IMG/VR virus record: IMGVR_UViG_3300020061_000004
Location: 1 to 64,000 of that record
Length of the DNA: 64,000 bases
Strand: one strand, 5' to 3'
Origin: a virus
The notes under the pieces are model-generated. The model did not search any database, was not told the DNA's origin, and was given only the letters and a program-made list of their open reading frames with translations. Positions 6,866 through 14,557 of the stretch are shown piece by piece (position 1 is the first letter of the stretch; each line of letters opens with the position of its first letter). A program made the translations under genes and the position numbers.

Positions 6866-7395
6866 TGCAAAAATACTATTTGCTTACATTTAATGAAGAC
6901 TGGGCTGATGAACATTATGTTCCTGCTCTTACATGCTTCACCGAGAATGAGTATCAAAGATGGCTTAGGCAAGCTACAGGAAAACCTAATAAGAATTATG
7001 CTGATGAAAAAGCAAAATTTACATTACGTTTAGCTGCTAGTAAAAAATATGATGATCTAGCAAGAAAGAGTTATCTCAAGCCCGGAAGTGTGTCTAAGGA
7101 AGAATTACTAGCGACTCATGTTCCATATGTAAATTCAGTACATGATGTTCCAAAGAAGTTCTTTAGTGGAATACATGCTTCTCTTGGAAACAATGGAGAA
7201 GGTTTTGGAGAAAGCTTTGTAGATTATACAACAGGGCAAGCTCTTGTAGATGCTGCTATTGTATCTGTATATGAAGTACCAAAGGAATTCTTTAATGTAT
7301 TCAAGGAAGTAAATCTTTCTAGTCTCTCCTTATGTAATGTCTTTGATGAAGACCTTGCAGAGAACGTTTACGAAAATGAGGAGTATTACGAATGA
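6865..7395 (+). CDS. hypothetical protein, 176 aa
   Basis: Not recognised. It starts at the TAATG junction with the RlaP-like gene and ends in an ATGA overlap with the next small ORF, so it is translationally linked to both. The N-terminus reads as a beta strand followed by helices (YYLLTFNEDWADEHYVPAL, then ENEYQRWL). Two similar segments occur, HDVPKKFFSGIHASLG and YEVPKEFFNVFKEVNLS, suggesting an internal duplication of a VPK.FF-type element about 55 residues apart. The C-terminus is acidic (ENVYENEEYYE). Predicted cytosolic. Confidence 0.6.
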   Translation: MQKYYLLTFNEDWADEHYVPALTCFTENEYQRWLRQATGKPNKNYADEKAKFTLRLAASKKYDDLARKSYLKPGSVSKEELLATHVPYVNSVHDVPKKFFSGIHASLGNNGEGFGESFVDYTTGQALVDAAIVSVYEVPKEFFNVFKEVNLSSLSLCNVFDEDLAENVYENEEYYE

Positions 7396-7562
7396 GGCAT
7401 TCATCATGGGAAGGAGAGAGTGATACAGAATCTATGTCACTTAATGATTGTCGTGTTAGGAACTATGAGGAGTTTTCTCACTTAGAAGATAAGGAAGAAA
7501 AGCCTAAAAAGATAGAGGAAAAAGGAGAAGATAAAAAGGAAGGAATAAAAAAGACCAGCTAA
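7392..7562 (+). CDS. small charged protein, 56 aa
   Basis: Short ORF beginning at the ATG of an ATGA overlap with the previous stop and ending TAA inside the following terminator stem. The second half is almost entirely Lys/Glu (a KKIEEKGEDKKEG-type stretch), so it is probably disordered or a helix. No homologue recognised. The coupled start and the terminator directly at its stop argue that it is the last gene of the left operon. Confidence 0.5.
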   Translation: MRHSSWEGESDTESMSLNDCRVRNYEEFSHLEDKEEKPKKIEEKGEDKKEGIKKTS

Positions 7563-7581
7563 ATAGCTGGTCTTACTTTTT
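7551..7581. terminator. bidirectional intrinsic terminator between converging genes
   Basis: Perfect 10-bp stem AAGACCAGCT (7551-7560) / AGCTGGTCTT (7565-7574) with a 4-nt loop. On the plus strand it is followed by ACTTTTTAA, and on the minus strand by TTTTTTATTC, so it can stop transcription from both sides. It separates the left operon from the minus-strand gene that ends at 7584. Confidence 0.85.
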
Positions 7582-7583
7582 AA

Positions 7584-8024
7584 TTAGTCTTGAGAAACAG
7601 GTTCTCCGGTTAAGCTCACAATTTTAGATTTTGGAGCTTCATTTGCTGCTTTCTTCTTTTCTTCCTCAGCCTGACGCTCAGCGAAGTATTTCTGAAGTTT
7701 AATAGTATAGTTAGCTACTTCATCCTGAGACAGAGGAGTTCCATCTTCATATTCGTAGCTAATCTTGATCTTATTTTCCTGAACACCACGTGCAAACAAC
7801 TGTTGAACAGTAGTAATAGCAGGGGAAAACAGATTGAAGAAGTTATAAAGTGATTCTAGTTCAAATCCTTTGATTTCAAAAGTTTCATTTGAGTCCCAAG
7901 TCGGTACTTGATTGAAGGGTTTCTGTACTGGAAGTTCAGCCATAGTGTTTGTTTCTTGTTTTTTTGTTTGTTGTCTTTTTTCTAGCCTTTCTTTATGATC
8001 GGCATTTACTCTACTCTTTGCCAT
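7584..8024 (-). CDS. hypothetical protein, 146 aa, lone minus-strand gene of the left arm
   Basis: Not recognised. It has a strongly basic, Gln/Lys-rich N-terminus (about 30 residues), a central domain with hydrophobic helices (FELESLYNFFNLFSPAITTVQQLF), and a charged helical C-terminus with a Glu/Lys run followed by a tail ending LTGEPVSQD. It is the only leftward gene among rightward genes of the left arm, and it has its own consensus Bacteroidota-type promoter (8041-8072) and a terminator right after its stop. That isolated, strongly promoted arrangement is typical of an early or regulatory phage gene, but no DNA-binding motif is evident. Confidence 0.65.
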   Translation of the reverse strand: MAKSRVNADHKERLEKRQQTKKQETNTMAELPVQKPFNQVPTWDSNETFEIKGFELESLYNFFNLFSPAITTVQQLFARGVQENKIKISYEYEDGTPLSQDEVANYTIKLQKYFAERQAEEEKKKAANEAPKSKIVSLTGEPVSQD

Positions 8025-8040
8025 AATTTCGATTATGATA

Positions 8041-8072
8041 CAAAGGTAATACGAATAATCAGAATAAACAAA
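8041..8072 (-). promoter_or_regulatory. Bacteroidota-type promoter for the 7584-8024 gene
   Basis: Reading leftward: TTTG at 8072-8069, a 20-nt spacer, then TACCTTTG at 8048-8041. This matches the Bacteroides -33/-7 consensus (TTTG, 19-21 nt, TAnnTTTG) exactly. The -7 box ends 17 nt before the ATG at 8024. Confidence 0.8.
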
Positions 8073-8118
8073 TATTTCTTAATCTTTTTTAAAAATAATT
8101 TTAACTAATAAATATTGC

Positions 8119-8126
8119 TATCTTTG
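8119..8126 (+). promoter_or_regulatory. Bacteroidota-type -7 promoter box upstream of the ribonucleotide reductase
   Basis: TATCTTTG at 8119-8126 matches TAnnTTTG. No TTTG lies 20 nt upstream; that region is TTTTAACT-like, so the -33 box is weak. The box ends 20 nt before the ATG at 8146. It is divergent from the promoter at 8041-8072. Confidence 0.6.
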
Positions 8127-8145
8127 CAGGCTAAATTTAAAATGA

Positions 8146-10713
8146 ATGATTAAAACAGCCAATGAGTATTTTAATGGTAATGCACTTGCCGCAAATGTAT
8201 GGATATCTAAATATGCTTTAAAGCATAATAATAAACAACTGGAACAGAATCCAGACCAAATGCATCATCGATTAGCAACAGAATTTGCTAGAATTGAATC
8301 CAAGTATAAGTCGAACATCTCCAAAGAGATAATCTATGATTTATTCAAAGATTTTCGAGGTTCTATTCCTCAAGGAAGTGTAATGGCTCTACTTGGTAAT
8401 TCTAATCAAATTGGTAGCTTATCAAATTGTATTGTACTTCCTGAGATACATGATAGTTATGGAGGGATTATGTATACAGATCAACAGCTTGCTCAGGTGA
8501 TGAAGCGTAGGTGTGGTGCAGGTATTGATATTAGTACTCTACGCCCAGTAGGAACCACTGTATCAAATGCAGCACAGTCATCTACAGGAGCTGTATCATT
8601 TATGCATAGATTCTCCAATACCACTAGAGAAGTGGCTCAGGATGGAAGGAGAGGGGCTTTAATGATCACTCAGGACATTAGACACCCTGAAGCAGGTGAC
8701 TTTGCTAAGATCAAGCAAGACCTCTCAAAAGTAACAGGAGCAAATATCTCTCTAAAGCTCACGGATGATTTTATGGAGCGTGTACAGAGAGATGATGACT
8801 TCTTACAGTGCTATCCAGTAGATAAATATTCTGAGGATAGCTACGGCGAGGCTATTAATACTCCTTATAATACTCTCCAAACATGGGCAAATGCACAGGT
8901 TAAGAAAGTAAAAGCTAAGGAACTTTGGAATCTTGTTATTAAATGTGCGCATGGAACAGGAGAACCCGGCTTACTATTCTGGGATAGACAACACTACTAT
9001 TCACCTTCTTCCTTATATAAGGAGTTTCGTAATATCTCTACAAATCCATGTTCAGAGATAGCTATGGGTGTAGATAGTTGTAGGTTGATAGCCAAGAATA
9101 TGTTTAGCTGTGTTGAATTCCCCTTCACATCTAAAGCAACTTTTGATTTTGATAGCTGGTATAGTTTGAGTTATTATCAAATGATACTGATGGATGATCT
9201 AGTTGATCTTGAATTAGAAAGAGTAGATCAAATATTGGCTAAAATCGAAAAAGATGAAGAACCGGATTTCATTAAAGCAGTGGAAAAGAAAACATGGGAA
9301 GATTTACGTAATTCTGCTGTTCGTGGTCGTAGAACTGGAAGTGGTTTTACTGCTCTTGGAGATACTCTTGCTGCTCTGGGGTTAAAGTATGACTCTGATG
9401 AAGCTCTTGTAGTATTTGAAAAGATTATGCACACTAAACTTCGTGCAGAACTTGATGCTACTATAGATTTAGCTATGGATCGTGGGGCCTTCCCTGCATT
9501 TGATGCTAAACTTGAGGCAGATTGGGCAGAAGTAGAGAGTACATTCTTTTATTTTATCAAAAATGAATACCCAGAACAATGGCAGAGGATGCAGAAACAT
9601 GGGCGAAGAAATATCTCTTGGAGTACTATTGCACCCACAGGGTCTCTTTCTCTCTTAGCATGTTTATCTCCAAAACACTTCGGGACGACAAGTGGGATAG
9701 AGCCACTATTCAAAGTGTATTATATCCGACGGAAGAAGATCAACTCTACAGACAAAGATGTACGAGTTGATTTTGTAGATGCTCAAGGAGATAAATGGCA
9801 GGAATTTCCTATATTCCATGAAGGATTTAAAATGTGGTATGATATTAATAAAGATGAACTTGAGTTTGATGGAAATGCATTCTTTAAAAATAGAGAAATA
9901 GAATCTCTAAAAAGCAATGAAATTGAACTTCTAATAAGATTATCTCCCTATTATAAAGCCACAGCAGAAGAAATCAGTTGGAATAATCGTATAAAACTTC
10001 AGGGTATAGCCCAAAAGTATATCACTCACTCGATTAGTTCAACTATTAATTTACCTTCAACAGCAACAGAAGATGAAGTATCTAATATCTATCTGGAGAG
10101 TTGGCGTCAGGGTCTTAAAGGTATTACAATTTATCGTGAGGGCTCTAGGAGTGGTGTTCTGGTTAGTACTCCAGCCTCGAAACAAGAGGAGGGCATACAT
10201 TATACAGATGCTCCAAAGCGACCTAATGAACTCAAAGGAGAACTCCACGTCGTCAGAGTGAAGGGCAATCAGTATGCTGTAGTAGTGGGATTCCTTGATA
10301 GTAAACCTTATGAAGTATTTGCATTCAGTACTGAAGAAGAGGACACCAAGCCTATAGCAGGACACGGTATAATCACAAAAGCAAAGAAAGTATATAACTT
10401 TACACATGAGAATGGTAGCATTCTTCAGCATGTACAGAATAGGGATATTAATCCTGATGAACAAATGCTCACGCGTTTAGTATCAGGAATGTTACGTCAT
10501 GGAGTAAATCCAAAGTTCATTATCGAGCAAATCGATAAATGTCCTTTAGAAATCGTTAGCTTTGGTAAAGCCTTAGCTCGCGTGGTTAAGAAATATATTC
10601 CTGAAAAGGAACTTTTAGAACGTCATAAATGTAAAGATTGTGGAAGCAGCAATGTTAGATTTGAAGAAGGATGCGCAAAATGTCTCGACTGTGGAAGCTC
10701 AAAATGCGGCTAA
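8146..10713 (+). CDS. nrdJ: class II (adenosylcobalamin-dependent) ribonucleoside reductase
   Basis: Reduces ribonucleotides to deoxyribonucleotides for phage DNA synthesis, generating its thiyl radical with vitamin B12 coenzyme. Seen: SLSNC (C95) for the first redox cysteine, RRCGAGIDISTLRP, NPCSEI (NPC at 300-302) containing the active-site cysteine block, APTGSLSLLA, and a late LPSTATEDEV...GLKGITIYREGSR segment. The C-terminus carries CKDCGSSNVRF...CAKCLDCGSSKC (about 827-854), a zinc-ribbon tail typical of class II NrdJ. At 855 residues it is full length, with no NrdB-like radical subunit nearby. The start is the second of two close ATGs (8142 and 8146), chosen by frame. It overlaps the MazG-like gene. 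Confidence 0.9.
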   Translation: MIKTANEYFNGNALAANVWISKYALKHNNKQLEQNPDQMHHRLATEFARIESKYKSNISKEIIYDLFKDFRGSIPQGSVMALLGNSNQIGSLSNCIVLPEIHDSYGGIMYTDQQLAQVMKRRCGAGIDISTLRPVGTTVSNAAQSSTGAVSFMHRFSNTTREVAQDGRRGALMITQDIRHPEAGDFAKIKQDLSKVTGANISLKLTDDFMERVQRDDDFLQCYPVDKYSEDSYGEAINTPYNTLQTWANAQVKKVKAKELWNLVIKCAHGTGEPGLLFWDRQHYYSPSSLYKEFRNISTNPCSEIAMGVDSCRLIAKNMFSCVEFPFTSKATFDFDSWYSLSYYQMILMDDLVDLELERVDQILAKIEKDEEPDFIKAVEKKTWEDLRNSAVRGRRTGSGFTALGDTLAALGLKYDSDEALVVFEKIMHTKLRAELDATIDLAMDRGAFPAFDAKLEADWAEVESTFFYFIKNEYPEQWQRMQKHGRRNISWSTIAPTGSLSLLACLSPKHFGTTSGIEPLFKVYYIRRKKINSTDKDVRVDFVDAQGDKWQEFPIFHEGFKMWYDINKDELEFDGNAFFKNREIESLKSNEIELLIRLSPYYKATAEEISWNNRIKLQGIAQKYITHSISSTINLPSTATEDEVSNIYLESWRQGLKGITIYREGSRSGVLVSTPASKQEEGIHYTDAPKRPNELKGELHVVRVKGNQYAVVVGFLDSKPYEVFAFSTEEEDTKPIAGHGIITKAKKVYNFTHENGSILQHVQNRDINPDEQMLTRLVSGMLRHGVNPKFIIEQIDKCPLEIVSFGKALARVVKKYIPEKELLERHKCKDCGSSNVRFEEGCAKCLDCGSSKCG

Positions 10714-11044
10714 GGAGATTCTTGAAGATGCTGAGTATAATTGGGAAGAAATATTTCCAATTCTTACTAAGTATAATACAAGAGATTATAATGTTATGAA
10801 GCTTTTGGAAGAACTCTCTGAACTATCAGAGGTTCTTCTGAAAACTGAAACAAAGATTGCCTCTAAACGTCCTCCTGTACAGGATATTATAGATGAAGTA
10901 GGAGATGTAGTTCTCCGACTTGGTGTATATGTACATATGAGGGGAGAAGAGGTTATGGGAAAAGCAATCGATACCCGTATAGAGAATAAGGCAAAGAAAT
11001 TGCTGGAATATGTAGCAGCAGGTAAATATCCCGGAGGTGTATAA
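10640..11044 (+). CDS. MazG-like nucleotide pyrophosphohydrolase
   Basis: All-alpha NTP pyrophosphohydrolase fold expected to hydrolyse (d)NTPs or ppGpp-like nucleotides. Metal-binding motifs are visible: KLLEELSELSEVL (E-x-x-E-type) and, about 35 residues later, DIIDEVGDVVLRL (E/D-x-x-D). The start lies 74 nt inside the end of the reductase gene; the first ~25 residues are not conserved-looking and a start at 10652 is also possible. Its stop overlaps the next ATG in a TAATG junction. The position between reductase and ThyX fits nucleotide-pool control. Confidence 0.75.
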   Translation: MEAAMLDLKKDAQNVSTVEAQNAAKEILEDAEYNWEEIFPILTKYNTRDYNVMKLLEELSELSEVLLKTETKIASKRPPVQDIIDEVGDVVLRLGVYVHMRGEEVMGKAIDTRIENKAKKLLEYVAAGKYPGGV

Positions 11045-11325
11045 TGGATTCAGACTATAATGGTGCAACATGCTCCACTAATGAAGTTAAGAGTAATAGA
11101 GGAACCAGAGGTCCACGTGCTAAGAAGTATAAAGTATCTTCTAGTACTGGTTTCAAGGGAGTATACTACAGTGATAAGGGTAAGAAACATTATCACTGTC
11201 ATGTCTCATTCTGGCATCAGAAAGGTTTAAAGCCTGTCAAACAATATACATTTCATATTGGCTCTTTCCATACAGCAGAAGAGGCCAATATGGCTCGTAT
11301 TAAATTTATAACCGATCTTTTATGA
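11044..11325 (+). CDS. small AP2-like DNA-binding protein
   Basis: Residues about 35-90 read TGFKGVYYSDKGKKHYHCHV ... FHIGSFHTAEEANMARIKFI, which resembles the AP2 domain fold found in phage HNH homing endonucleases and plant factors: GxxGVxY, a three-strand region, then FxTAEEAAxAR. No nuclease domain is attached. The N-terminus is basic. It starts in a TAATG junction after the MazG-like gene. Function is unknown; DNA binding is inferred from the domain. Confidence 0.6.
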   Translation: MDSDYNGATCSTNEVKSNRGTRGPRAKKYKVSSSTGFKGVYYSDKGKKHYHCHVSFWHQKGLKPVKQYTFHIGSFHTAEEANMARIKFITDLL

Positions 11326-11552
11326 CAGCAAAAGAAGCAAAAGTAATAGCTACAGGAAATATACATACACAAACTATTCTCAAGGATATTTATGAAAATA
11401 TTTCCAAAGCGGCTAAAAGTGGTGATCTTTCAATTACTTTATATGATAAACATATAAATGAAGCTGTAAGAAAAACTCTTGAGGATGATGGATATATTAT
11501 AAAAAATACTCATTATGCACTTGGAACAAAAATTAGTTGGGAAAAAGTATAG
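11322..11552 (+). CDS. hypothetical protein, 76 aa
   Basis: Small, mixed alpha/beta protein (helix to about residue 30, then SITLYDKHINEAVRKTLEDDGYIIKNT). It starts in an ATGA overlap with the AP2-like gene stop. The N-terminal NIHTQTILKDIYENI helix and the central helix followed by a GYII strand look like small phage proteins of unknown role. No motif recognised. Confidence 0.6.
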   Translation: MTAKEAKVIATGNIHTQTILKDIYENISKAAKSGDLSITLYDKHINEAVRKTLEDDGYIIKNTHYALGTKISWEKV

Positions 11553-11583
11553 ATTCTTTTACCACTATTATAAGGGAAAAAAG

Positions 11584-11742
11584 ATGATGAGTGTTCATTT
11601 TAGGAAAGTATGTTATCCTATACAAGATGTTATATGTAATGTTCCGTGTGAAACAAAATGGAATACTACTCAGCCTCAATTAGTTATGAGAGGATATTGT
11701 AGTGACGTAAGTATTATTAAAGGAAAAGCAGTTATTTCTTAA
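11584..11742 (+). CDS. hypothetical protein, 52 aa
   Basis: I place the start at the ATG at 11584, preceded by a purine-rich GGGAAAAAAG, rather than at 11515 inside the previous gene. Visible features are two cysteines in CNVPCETKWNT and a later GYCSDV, spaced so they could bind a metal or form a small knuckle. No recognised family. Confidence 0.5.
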   Translation: MMSVHFRKVCYPIQDVICNVPCETKWNTTQPQLVMRGYCSDVSIIKGKAVIS

Positions 11743-11757
11743 AAAAGACGTAAAATA

Positions 11758-11789
11758 TTTGTACAATACAAGTATTTGACTTAACTTTG
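11758..11789 (+). promoter_or_regulatory. Bacteroidota-type promoter for the 11807 gene
   Basis: TTTG at 11758-11761, a 20-nt spacer, then TAACTTTG at 11782-11789. This is an exact match to the Bacteroides -33/-7 consensus. The -7 box ends 18 nt before the ATG at 11807. It probably drives the 11807-14551 genes, including thyX and recA. Confidence 0.8.
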
Positions 11790-11806
11790 TATAACAAAAC
11801 CAAATA

Positions 11807-12058
11807 ATGGTAAACACAATAAGGGATAAATTTAGAAAGGCTGCAAGTGTAGATACACTACATGAGAAGTCCAAGGGTATCTTGGATGTATTCACTGTTA
11901 CTCTCCGTGATCTAGGAGATGTAAATAGTGAGATTGATGGACATATTGAAAGCCGTGAGCAGGAAATTGCTCATATTCAGGCTGAACATGCTAAATTACA
12001 CACACTAAAGAGTGGTAATCAAGCAGTTATTGATAAGATTAATAAGATTTTCGAGTAA
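11807..12058 (+). CDS. small coiled-coil protein, 83 aa
   Basis: Helical throughout, with a heptad-like pattern from about residue 38 (VNSEIDGHIESREQEIAHIQAEHAKLHTL, then a helix to the end), consistent with a short coiled coil. No enzyme motif. It is first in line after the promoter at 11758-11789, which suggests strong expression. Function unknown; a scaffolding or anti-host regulatory role would both be guesses. Confidence 0.6.
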   Translation: MVNTIRDKFRKAASVDTLHEKSKGILDVFTVTLRDLGDVNSEIDGHIESREQEIAHIQAEHAKLHTLKSGNQAVIDKINKIFE

Positions 12059-12077
12059 AAACAAAACCAAAAATAAA

Positions 12078-12257
12078 ATGAAGACGAAGACAAAAGGCAA
12101 GAGCAACAAACGCTCAGATAGTACTACCAAGATTTCTATGAACATCGGTGTTCTTCCCTCTGGTATGTATCGTGCTCGTAAGATGGTGAATGGTGTAAAC
12201 TATTCTCAGTATTTCACTAATAAGCGTACAGCACAGGCTTGGATTAATAACCTGTAA
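12078..12257 (+). CDS. small basic protein with integrase-arm/AP2-like region, 59 aa
   Basis: The ATG at 12078 is chosen because the extended ORF back to 12012 lies inside the previous gene. The first 20 residues are Lys/Thr/Ser-rich and basic. The rest (IGVLPSGMYRARKMVNGVNY then FTNKRTAQAWINNL) resembles the arm-type DNA-binding domain at integrase N-termini: G.YR.R..vnG..y...F..k..A..w. No catalytic domain is present. DNA binding is inferred. Confidence 0.55.
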   Translation: MKTKTKGKSNKRSDSTTKISMNIGVLPSGMYRARKMVNGVNYSQYFTNKRTAQAWINNL

Positions 12258-12275
12258 TTTTAGTTTTCCATGTTT

Positions 12276-12304
12276 AGACCCGGAGCCGTGCCGGGTCTTT
12301 TTAA
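12276..12304 (+). terminator. intrinsic terminator or attenuator
   Basis: Perfect 8-bp GC-rich stem AGACCCGG (12276-12283) / CCGGGTCT (12291-12298), 7-nt loop, followed by TTTTAATCTTTTT. It lies 19 nt after the stop at 12257 and 13 nt before the next ATG at 12312, leaving no room for a promoter between. Confidence 0.75.
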
Positions 12305-12311
12305 TCTTTTT

Positions 12312-12650
12312 ATGGATAAAGAATCAGTTAAGGTATGTTTGTGTCTTGATGATGATGGTAAGTTATCATTAGAAGAAAGATTTGAAGTTGATCAAACTAT
12401 TAAGAATATGGAAGAAGGTGATGGATCACTCCCCTATACAGTTATAGGATCGGTGACAATACCTGCCGAAATTCCTTATTTCTTCATCATCTTCAAGAAT
12501 GGATCGAGTATTGTTTATGACTTAGTTCAGGCTGCTGATGAAGCTTCAGCCAAGACAAAAGTATTAACTAAGAAACGAAATGCAGGAAAAAGGATCGATT
12601 TTAAAAGAGTCTCAAATATTGCGGGACTTATCAGTCAATATTCGAGCTAG
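12312..12650 (+). CDS. hypothetical protein, 112 aa
   Basis: Start set at the ATG at 12312 (MDKESVKVCLCLDDDGK) because the longer ORF from 12270 would be read through the terminator stem. The sequence is mixed alpha/beta, with strand VKVCLCLDD, a helix over the ERFEVDQTIKNMEEGD region, and later strands IPYFFIIFKNGSSIVYDLV. No family recognised. It overlaps the next ORF by 71 nt. Confidence 0.5.
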   Translation: MDKESVKVCLCLDDDGKLSLEERFEVDQTIKNMEEGDGSLPYTVIGSVTIPAEIPYFFIIFKNGSSIVYDLVQAADEASAKTKVLTKKRNAGKRIDFKRVSNIAGLISQYSS

Positions 12651-12867
12651 TGATATCTACTGGTATAAAGATAGGCCGTATAAAATCTTATACGAAACAG
12701 TTATTAAGGAAGGAGATATATGGATCCCGGTAGTTATATATGTCTGTCTTTATGATAATTCTGATGGTAATATATGGGTAAGAAAAACAGATGAATTTGA
12801 TAAGAAATTCTCTAGTATTATGCCTGAGAATCCTTATTATGGACCAAAACCAAGTAGTTTAAAGTGA
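12580..12867 (+). CDS. DUF1653-like small protein, 95 aa
   Basis: The C-terminal two thirds read YWYKDRPYKILYETVIKEGD, then PVVIYVCLYDNSDGNIWVRK with a DEFDKKF end. This follows the DUF1653 pattern: aromatic-rich start, Y.VL, VVY..LY, a WVR segment, then F. The function of DUF1653 is unknown. The ATG at 12580 lies within the previous gene; a later start near the conserved part is possible but no closer ATG is seen before it. Ends in an ATG-overlapping junction with thyX (12864). Confidence 0.55.
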   Translation: MQEKGSILKESQILRDLSVNIRASDIYWYKDRPYKILYETVIKEGDIWIPVVIYVCLYDNSDGNIWVRKTDEFDKKFSSIMPENPYYGPKPSSLK

Positions 12868-13580
12868 AAGTATCTTTAAAAAGTATCACTCCAAACGCTG
12901 AACTTAATATAGTTGAAATAGCTAGAGTATCTTCTCCTCGACAGGATAAGACAGAAGCTCCTGAAGGCTTATTAAACTATCTTATTAAGAATAAGCATTG
13001 GAGTCCATTTCAGCATTCCTATCTCACCTTTGAGATAACCACCAGCAAGGCTATTGCTATCCAATATCTTAGACATCTAAGTTTCACCTTTCAGGAGTTC
13101 TCTCAACGCTATACTAAGGTAGAGGAAATAGAAGCTATTGAGTTTCGCTTACAAGCTGAAAAGAATAGACAGAGTAGTACAGATATAGTAGGAAGAGTAT
13201 CCCATATGATAGATGGATCAACAGATAGTTTATTTGAGAAGAATTCAAAGCAATTCTTTACTACATTCGATACTCCTGCACAGATTAATCCTGATATGGG
13301 ACTATGGCTTCTAAAGGTAGCTAAACATTTAGAAGAATCAATAGAGATATATAATGAAGCTCTTGAGCTTGGAATAGCTAAAGAGTGTGCAAGGATGATA
13401 CTTCCTATGGCTACTCGTACTACACTCTACATGACAGGCTCAGTGAGAAGCTGGATACACTTGTTAGATATTCGTGATGATGGACATGCACAGAAAGAAG
13501 CACAACTCATTGCTAAGGAGATTAAGAAAATCTTTGTAGAAGAATTACCAATTATTTCAAAAGCTTTAAAATATATATGA
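12864..13580 (+). CDS. thyX: flavin-dependent thymidylate synthase
   Basis: Makes dTMP from dUMP using FAD and methylene-tetrahydrofolate. The ThyX signature block is at residues 70-83: [14 protein letters not shown], aligned with the family motif RHRxxSxNExSxRY. The C-terminal part has [20 protein letters not shown] followed by [10 protein letters not shown] and [10 protein letters not shown], the usual substrate-binding helices. Length (238) is normal. The third motif residue is Leu rather than Arg, and Q replaces N. It overlaps recA by 4 nt (ATGA), so the two are co-translated. Confidence 0.9.
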   Translation: MKVSLKSITPNAELNIVEIARVSSPRQDKTEAPEGLLNYLIKNKHWSPFQHSYLTFEITTSKAIAIQYLRHLSFTFQEFSQRYTKVEEIEAIEFRLQAEKNRQSSTDIVGRVSHMIDGSTDSLFEKNSKQFFTTFDTPAQINPDMGLWLLKVAKHLEESIEIYNEALELGIAKECARMILPMATRTTLYMTGSVRSWIHLLDIRDDGHAQKEAQLIAKEIKKIFVEELPIISKALKYI

Positions 13581-14551
13581 GCGAAAAACTAGAAGACACA
13601 TTAGCCAAGATTGATAAGGATTTAGGCAAAGGAACCGTAATGAAACTCGGTGAAAAACAATCGGAGCCTGTAGAGGCAATTAGCACTGGATCAATAGGCT
13701 TAGATGAAGCTATTGGTATAGGAGGCGTTCCGAGAGGTAGAATCATTGAAATCTATGGTCCAGAATCTTCTGGAAAGACAACAATCGCAACTCATATTAT
13801 TGCAGAAGCTCAAAAACTAGGAGGTTTGTGTGCTATTATTGATGCAGAACATGCTTTCGATGCGCCTTATGCTGCTAGCATTGGTGTTGATGTGGACAAT
13901 CTTTATATATGCCAACCTGAAAGTGGAGAACAAGGATTGGAGGTGGCGGATCGACTCATCAGCAGTGGGAATTTTGCTGTTGTCCTTGTCGATAGCGTTG
14001 CTGCTCTGGTTCCTAAAGCAGAGTTAGATGGAGAGATGGGAGAGAATAAAATGGGACTTCACGCAAGATTAATGTCACAGGCTTGTAGGAAGCTCGCAGG
14101 AACTACCCATGAATCTAATACCTGCCTAATATTTATTAATCAGTTACGACTAAAGATTGGTGTAATGTTTGGTAATCCTGAGACAACAACTGGAGGAGAA
14201 GCTTTAAAGTTCTATGCTTCAGTACGGCTTGATGTTCGTAGAAGCACCACTGTTGCAAACTCGGTTATGGACGGTGATATAAAATTAGGAAATCAGACTA
14301 CTGTAAAAGTAATCAAAAACAAGGTAGGAAGTCCATTTAGGAACGCAGAATTTGATATTATATATGGAGAAGGAATCGATAAACTTGGAGAGCTTATTGA
14401 CATTGCTGTGGAAAAGAAAGTGGTTCAGAAGTCTGGTAGTTGGTTTAGTTATCAAGACTCAAAGATTGGGCAAGGTCGTGACGGAGTTAAACAGTTCTTT
14501 AGGGATAACCCCGAAGTCAAAGAACAAATAGAGACTTTAGTACGTAAATAA
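13577..14551 (+). CDS. recA: RecA recombinase
   Basis: Bacterial-type RecA for homologous recombination and phage DNA repair. Walker A is GPESSGKTT near residue 57; a Walker B-type strand ([16 protein letters not shown]) and the L1/L2 region [19 protein letters not shown] followed by [21 protein letters not shown] are clear. The C-terminal domain ends at residue 324, so the acidic C-terminal tail of cellular RecA is missing or short, as is common in phage copies. Starts in an ATGA overlap with thyX and is followed by a strong terminator. Confidence 0.92.
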   Translation: MSEKLEDTLAKIDKDLGKGTVMKLGEKQSEPVEAISTGSIGLDEAIGIGGVPRGRIIEIYGPESSGKTTIATHIIAEAQKLGGLCAIIDAEHAFDAPYAASIGVDVDNLYICQPESGEQGLEVADRLISSGNFAVVLVDSVAALVPKAELDGEMGENKMGLHARLMSQACRKLAGTTHESNTCLIFINQLRLKIGVMFGNPETTTGGEALKFYASVRLDVRRSTTVANSVMDGDIKLGNQTTVKVIKNKVGSPFRNAEFDIIYGEGIDKLGELIDIAVEKKVVQKSGSWFSYQDSKIGQGRDGVKQFFRDNPEVKEQIETLVRK

Positions 14552-14557
14552 TACAAA

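Noticed and set aside
12012-12077. N-terminal extension of the 59-residue basic protein back to 12012
   Set aside because: The extension is read out of frame over the end of the coiled-coil gene and has no conserved-looking sequence; the ATG at 12078 is the better start.
12078-12257. Phage integrase
   Set aside because: Only an arm-like basic region is present; there is no tyrosine recombinase catalytic domain and no attachment-site repeat, so temperate lifestyle is not supported.
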